8,629 nucleotides of DNA. Origin: Chlamydiota bacterium. Its GTDB lineage: Bacteria; Chlamydiota; Chlamydiia; Chlamydiales; Rhabdochlamydiaceae. Below, piece after piece: positions 5,933 to 8,629 of this stretch (the stretch's first letter is position 1; every line of letters begins with the position of its first letter). Made by a program: the position numbers and the translations under genes. Under the pieces are notes generated by a model. It saw only the letters and a program-made list of their open reading frames with translations, did no database searches and was not told the origin of the DNA. The DNA lies in the NCBI GenBank assembly GCA_027348355.1, contig DAIEPN010000040.1, forward strand, positions 1-8,629, written 5' to 3'.

Positions 5933-8629
5933 ATGCCGCCTACATCAGAAGCTATAAAAAAAATTCTTGAAAATGAAAATTTTCCTAACGACGCATCCTC
6001 TTTTCTTTCGAGAGTGACCTCAAAACTACAAACTGAGCAAGATCCATTCTTCTCTTTTTTTGATTTTTCTGAAGAGAGAAAAATTTCTTTTTTATGTGAT
6101 TTTTCCGAAATTCAAGATAGTTTTTGTTTTCGTACAAAAAGACGAGCCCTTCTCTTAAGTTCTTATCTTATTGATGAAAAGGGCAAGCTTCAGGTGGAAA
6201 AGCTTTCTGAACTTCTGAAATTTTGGGAAAAGGAAGGGAATATTTTTTATCCTGGCGGTTATAACGATGAAGCGATTTACCTACATATTTTAAAAATTTT
6301 ACAAAAATTACGTAGTGACAAATTCCTGCAACGGAACTTAGCGAGATTCGGTGTGCCACTTTGTCATAAAGGGGCTGAAGGGATTATTCGAGAAGTCCTT
6401 GATCTTTCGGAAGATGCGGTTCTTAGCGATGTCCATGTTCGCAGGGCGGTCTTATCAGCCACTTTTACGATTCTTCGTCAGAATATCGGGTCTTGTTTTG
6501 CAACCGCTCCCGCGATTGTAATTCATGAGGAGCAGATAGAAGTTTTTTGGGAAGATTTGTTCTCTTTACTTACAAAAGGAAAGGTACAAAGGATCATCTC
6601 TGGGGTAGAATATTCTGTGCCGTTTCTTGAAAATTGGGGTATAGGGGATCTAAAAAAGCAAATTTCCCTTTCTCCAAACATGGTTTCTGACCAGATGCTT
6701 TCGCAAAGTTTAGAAAAAATTTCTTATTCTCCAGGTCTTTTGCATGCATTAGAAAAAGTTGGCGTCATTGAGAAAGAAATTCCTAGAGAGGAAAAAATTA
6801 GTATTTTAGAGAAAAAGATCAAGGAACTTAGTCTAAAGAGATTTCCTATCACCATTGAGGAGCTACTTCAACTTTTGATTGCAAGACATTATGGCCTTTC
6901 TCCTCAAGGAATAAAGACAATAGAAAAGAAGCAATTCCTAACCTTGAAAAAATCGGCAGCTTATATAAATGACGACGAGATCTTTTTTTATCAAGAAGAG
7001 AAAGCTAAAAAGGCTTTCAGATCTTTTGCAGATCACGGTCTTCTTAAATCCTGGGAATATACGATTGCTTCTTTTGCTGAAGCAAAAACAGAGTTTACTC
7101 AGTGGAATCTTTACTGCAGCCTAGGGATGCATTCTGGAGAGGCAGGAGGGATTGGGGAAATCATGTACAAGATTCTTAATGGTTTTTTGCAAGAAAATCA
7201 AAAAAAATATGAAGAAAGTCAGCGTGATTGCGAAATAGCATTTGATCAAATGCGTGCTGCGGAAGCCCTGCTTAGACAAGCTTATAAGGAGTCTGAAATT
7301 CGCAGATTGCAAGTGGAGCACCAATCTCGTGTGTATCAGCTCCAAACTTGTATAGATCTTCGAGATCAATTTTATAAAAAAGCTTCTCGTTATGCGAATC
7401 TCTTTTCTTTTTTTATCGAGCAATACCAACAAAAATTCCCCGAGTTTTTTCAAGAAATCTACGATGCCTATCTTGAGGAAACTTCAATGTCCTTTTATGA
7501 AGATAGTCCCGCTGGTTTTCGTCTTGTTTACAAACATGGGAGGTCGGATCCTTCTCTTTGGACGATGATTTACAGCAAGGAACAATATGTGGCGTCCCTT
7601 GTAGATTTTTTTATAACAGTTGAGCCGCAAATAGCTTTTGTACTTAAGGAAGATTTTGAACAGAAAGCACTGGAAGAGATCACAACACAGATTGCATTAC
7701 ATGTTAGGACCGATGAATTTTTGCAGTCGGCTTTTGTGCGTTTGCAAAACAAAAGAGATCTTGCTCAAAGAGATATTGTTACCCAGTCTCCCTGGTTTTA
7801 TATTTCAGGAGGTTCTATGTTTTCTTTCTTGAAAATTTATGGAAGAAGACAAGTAGACGTCACCGTTGAAACAAAAAAAATTGAAACGCCGCTCGATCTT
7901 TTAACTTTTATCGTAGATACACTAAAATCCCTACCTCCGAAAGTTATAAAATCTTTTGAGAAAGATTCTAGCAAAGCCATGCTAATGCATAGCCCAACAC
8001 ATGCTTTTCTTCTTTGGCCAGGACATCCATCTCTACATGAAATTTGGAAGGATTCGGGATTTACTTATACATTTATACGAGATCATTGGATTCTTCCTGC
8101 TAAAAAGATCCATGAATCTCTATTCTTAGATGTACTCGAACAGAAATATCTTTTTAGTCTTTTTTCTGAAAATCTTCCGCTGGATAAAGCACATTACCTT
8201 CAGAACGCTTCAGGATTTTCTTCTAAAATGCCGTTGGAAGAATTTTATATGTTTATGCTAGATACGTTGTGCTCCACTTTTTCAATACACTACCCTTCCG
8301 AGTTTTTGGAAGAACGAATTGATTCATTTTTGCGATCCGCATTACCTCTTACAGAAGGAAAGGATTGGAAAAAAAATATTCGCCTGCTTTTGGAAGACTT
8401 GCCCTCTTTACATCTTGAAGAAGTGCTAAATCATCTTCCCGATGTTTGGGCAGAGTACATAGATGCAAAATCTCTTCAAGACTTGGCCAAAACTTGCTAT
8501 GTGCTTTCCATGCAAAAAGTGCAGTTTTCTTTTGATTTACATGCTCAGATTGCAGAGAAGGCCAGAAAATATCACCTCAGCATGCCGCACTGTTTGCTTT
8601 TTGCAGATACGAATTGGATCGGATTTTAT
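5933..8629 (+). CDS. large uncharacterised protein with papain-like Cys motif (3' end beyond window)
   Basis: The frame is open for 899 codons from the ATG at 5933 to the last base, so the protein is longer than 899 aa. I do not recognise a named family. No signal peptide or membrane segment is apparent. Residues 181-193 contain LRQNIGSCFATAP, resembling the oxyanion-Gln/nucleophile-Cys segment of papain-fold peptidases (Gln183, Cys188). Possible His partners are His690 in THAFLLWPG or His886. The cut end has FADTNW (890-895), reminiscent of the Asn-Trp element. The Gln-Cys spacing is 5 rather than papain's 6, and Cys to His690 is about 500 residues, so peptidase activity is only a hypothesis. 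A charged heptad-like stretch at about 415-475 looks like a coiled coil. GLGxHSGEAGG-like glycine-rich text lies at 397-408. Upstream TTG codons at 5903 and 5906 are alternative starts (a stop lies at 5888), but ATG 5933 is preferred; its Shine-Dalgarno is weak. It is divergent from thrS. Confidence 0.9.
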   Translation, partial: MPPTSEAIKKILENENFPNDASSFLSRVTSKLQTEQDPFFSFFDFSEERKISFLCDFSEIQDSFCFRTKRRALLLSSYLIDEKGKLQVEKLSELLKFWEKEGNIFYPGGYNDEAIYLHILKILQKLRSDKFLQRNLARFGVPLCHKGAEGIIREVLDLSEDAVLSDVHVRRAVLSATFTILRQNIGSCFATAPAIVIHEEQIEVFWEDLFSLLTKGKVQRIISGVEYSVPFLENWGIGDLKKQISLSPNMVSDQMLSQSLEKISYSPGLLHALEKVGVIEKEIPREEKISILEKKIKELSLKRFPITIEELLQLLIARHYGLSPQGIKTIEKKQFLTLKKSAAYINDDEIFFYQEEKAKKAFRSFADHGLLKSWEYTIASFAEAKTEFTQWNLYCSLGMHSGEAGGIGEIMYKILNGFLQENQKKYEESQRDCEIAFDQMRAAEALLRQAYKESEIRRLQVEHQSRVYQLQTCIDLRDQFYKKASRYANLFSFFIEQYQQKFPEFFQEIYDAYLEETSMSFYEDSPAGFRLVYKHGRSDPSLWTMIYSKEQYVASLVDFFITVEPQIAFVLKEDFEQKALEEITTQIALHVRTDEFLQSAFVRLQNKRDLAQRDIVTQSPWFYISGGSMFSFLKIYGRRQVDVTVETKKIETPLDLLTFIVDTLKSLPPKVIKSFEKDSSKAMLMHSPTHAFLLWPGHPSLHEIWKDSGFTYTFIRDHWILPAKKIHESLFLDVLEQKYLFSLFSENLPLDKAHYLQNASGFSSKMPLEEFYMFMLDTLCSTFSIHYPSEFLEERIDSFLRSALPLTEGKDWKKNIRLLLEDLPSLHLEEVLNHLPDVWAEYIDAKSLQDLAKTCYVLSMQKVQFSFDLHAQIAEKARKYHLSMPHCLLFADTNWIGFY

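Noticed and set aside
7121..7453. Minus-strand frame of 110 codons with hydrophobic stretches
   Set aside because: It lies opposite the coiled-coil part of the large plus-strand gene. Its apparent hydrophobicity is the antisense of Lys/Glu-rich codons, and it has no family motif.
1..8629. tRNA/rRNA genes, CRISPR arrays, insertion sequences, rho-independent terminators
   Set aside because: Nearly all bases are covered by six coding frames and the only gap over 20 nt is the 87-bp promoter region. No spaced repeats, transposase motifs or GC-rich hairpins followed by T-runs were found.

Overview
The window looks like part of the chromosome of a chlamydia, most likely an 'environmental' (amoeba- or animal-associated) member of the Chlamydiae rather than a classical Chlamydia. 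The main reason is the block thrS - parA - pGP6-D-like gene. As I recall it, the same order occurs on Chlamydia chromosomes (CT581-CT582-CT583 in C. trachomatis), and a pGP6-D homologue is close to diagnostic for the phylum. The genes next to this block (adenylosuccinate lyase, a DHCR24-like flavoprotein, and a very large protein of unknown function) are not ones I associate with that locus in pathogenic Chlamydia. The DNA is AT-rich, and nothing in its composition marks a recent insertion.

The layout is two divergent transcription units. From about 5845 down to base 1, five genes lie on the minus strand, packed end to end: thrS (5845-3905), parA (3927-3175, overlapping thrS by 23 nt), the pGP6-D-like gene (3158-2415), purB (2411-975) and a DHCR24-like FAD oxidoreductase (965 to beyond the left edge, truncated). 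Gaps are at most 16 nt, and I see no internal terminator, so this is probably one operon. It would combine threonyl-tRNA charging, a partition-type ATPase with its plasmid-like partner gene, purine nucleotide synthesis and a flavoprotein possibly acting on sterols or lipids.

On the plus strand one reading frame is open from the ATG at 5933 to the last base (899 codons, no stop). It encodes a large soluble protein of unknown function. It has a Gln-Asn-Ile-Gly-Ser-Cys-Phe-Ala motif resembling the active-site Cys segment of papain-like peptidases, a central coiled coil and a conserved-looking Phe-Ala-Asp-Thr-Asn-Trp motif at the cut end. This is the best candidate for something undescribed.

The two units are separated by 87 bp (5846-5932). 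A perfect 12-bp palindrome, CTGTTATAACAG, carries an extended -10 element on each strand, and a good minus-strand -35 (TTAACA) lies at 17-bp spacing. It may be a compact bidirectional promoter.

Two of the operon genes look eukaryote-like: purB resembles animal ADSL more than the shorter bacterial PurB, and the flavoprotein resembles DHCR24/Diminuto. All family assignments come from reading motifs and recalled homologues. No alignment or database search was run.
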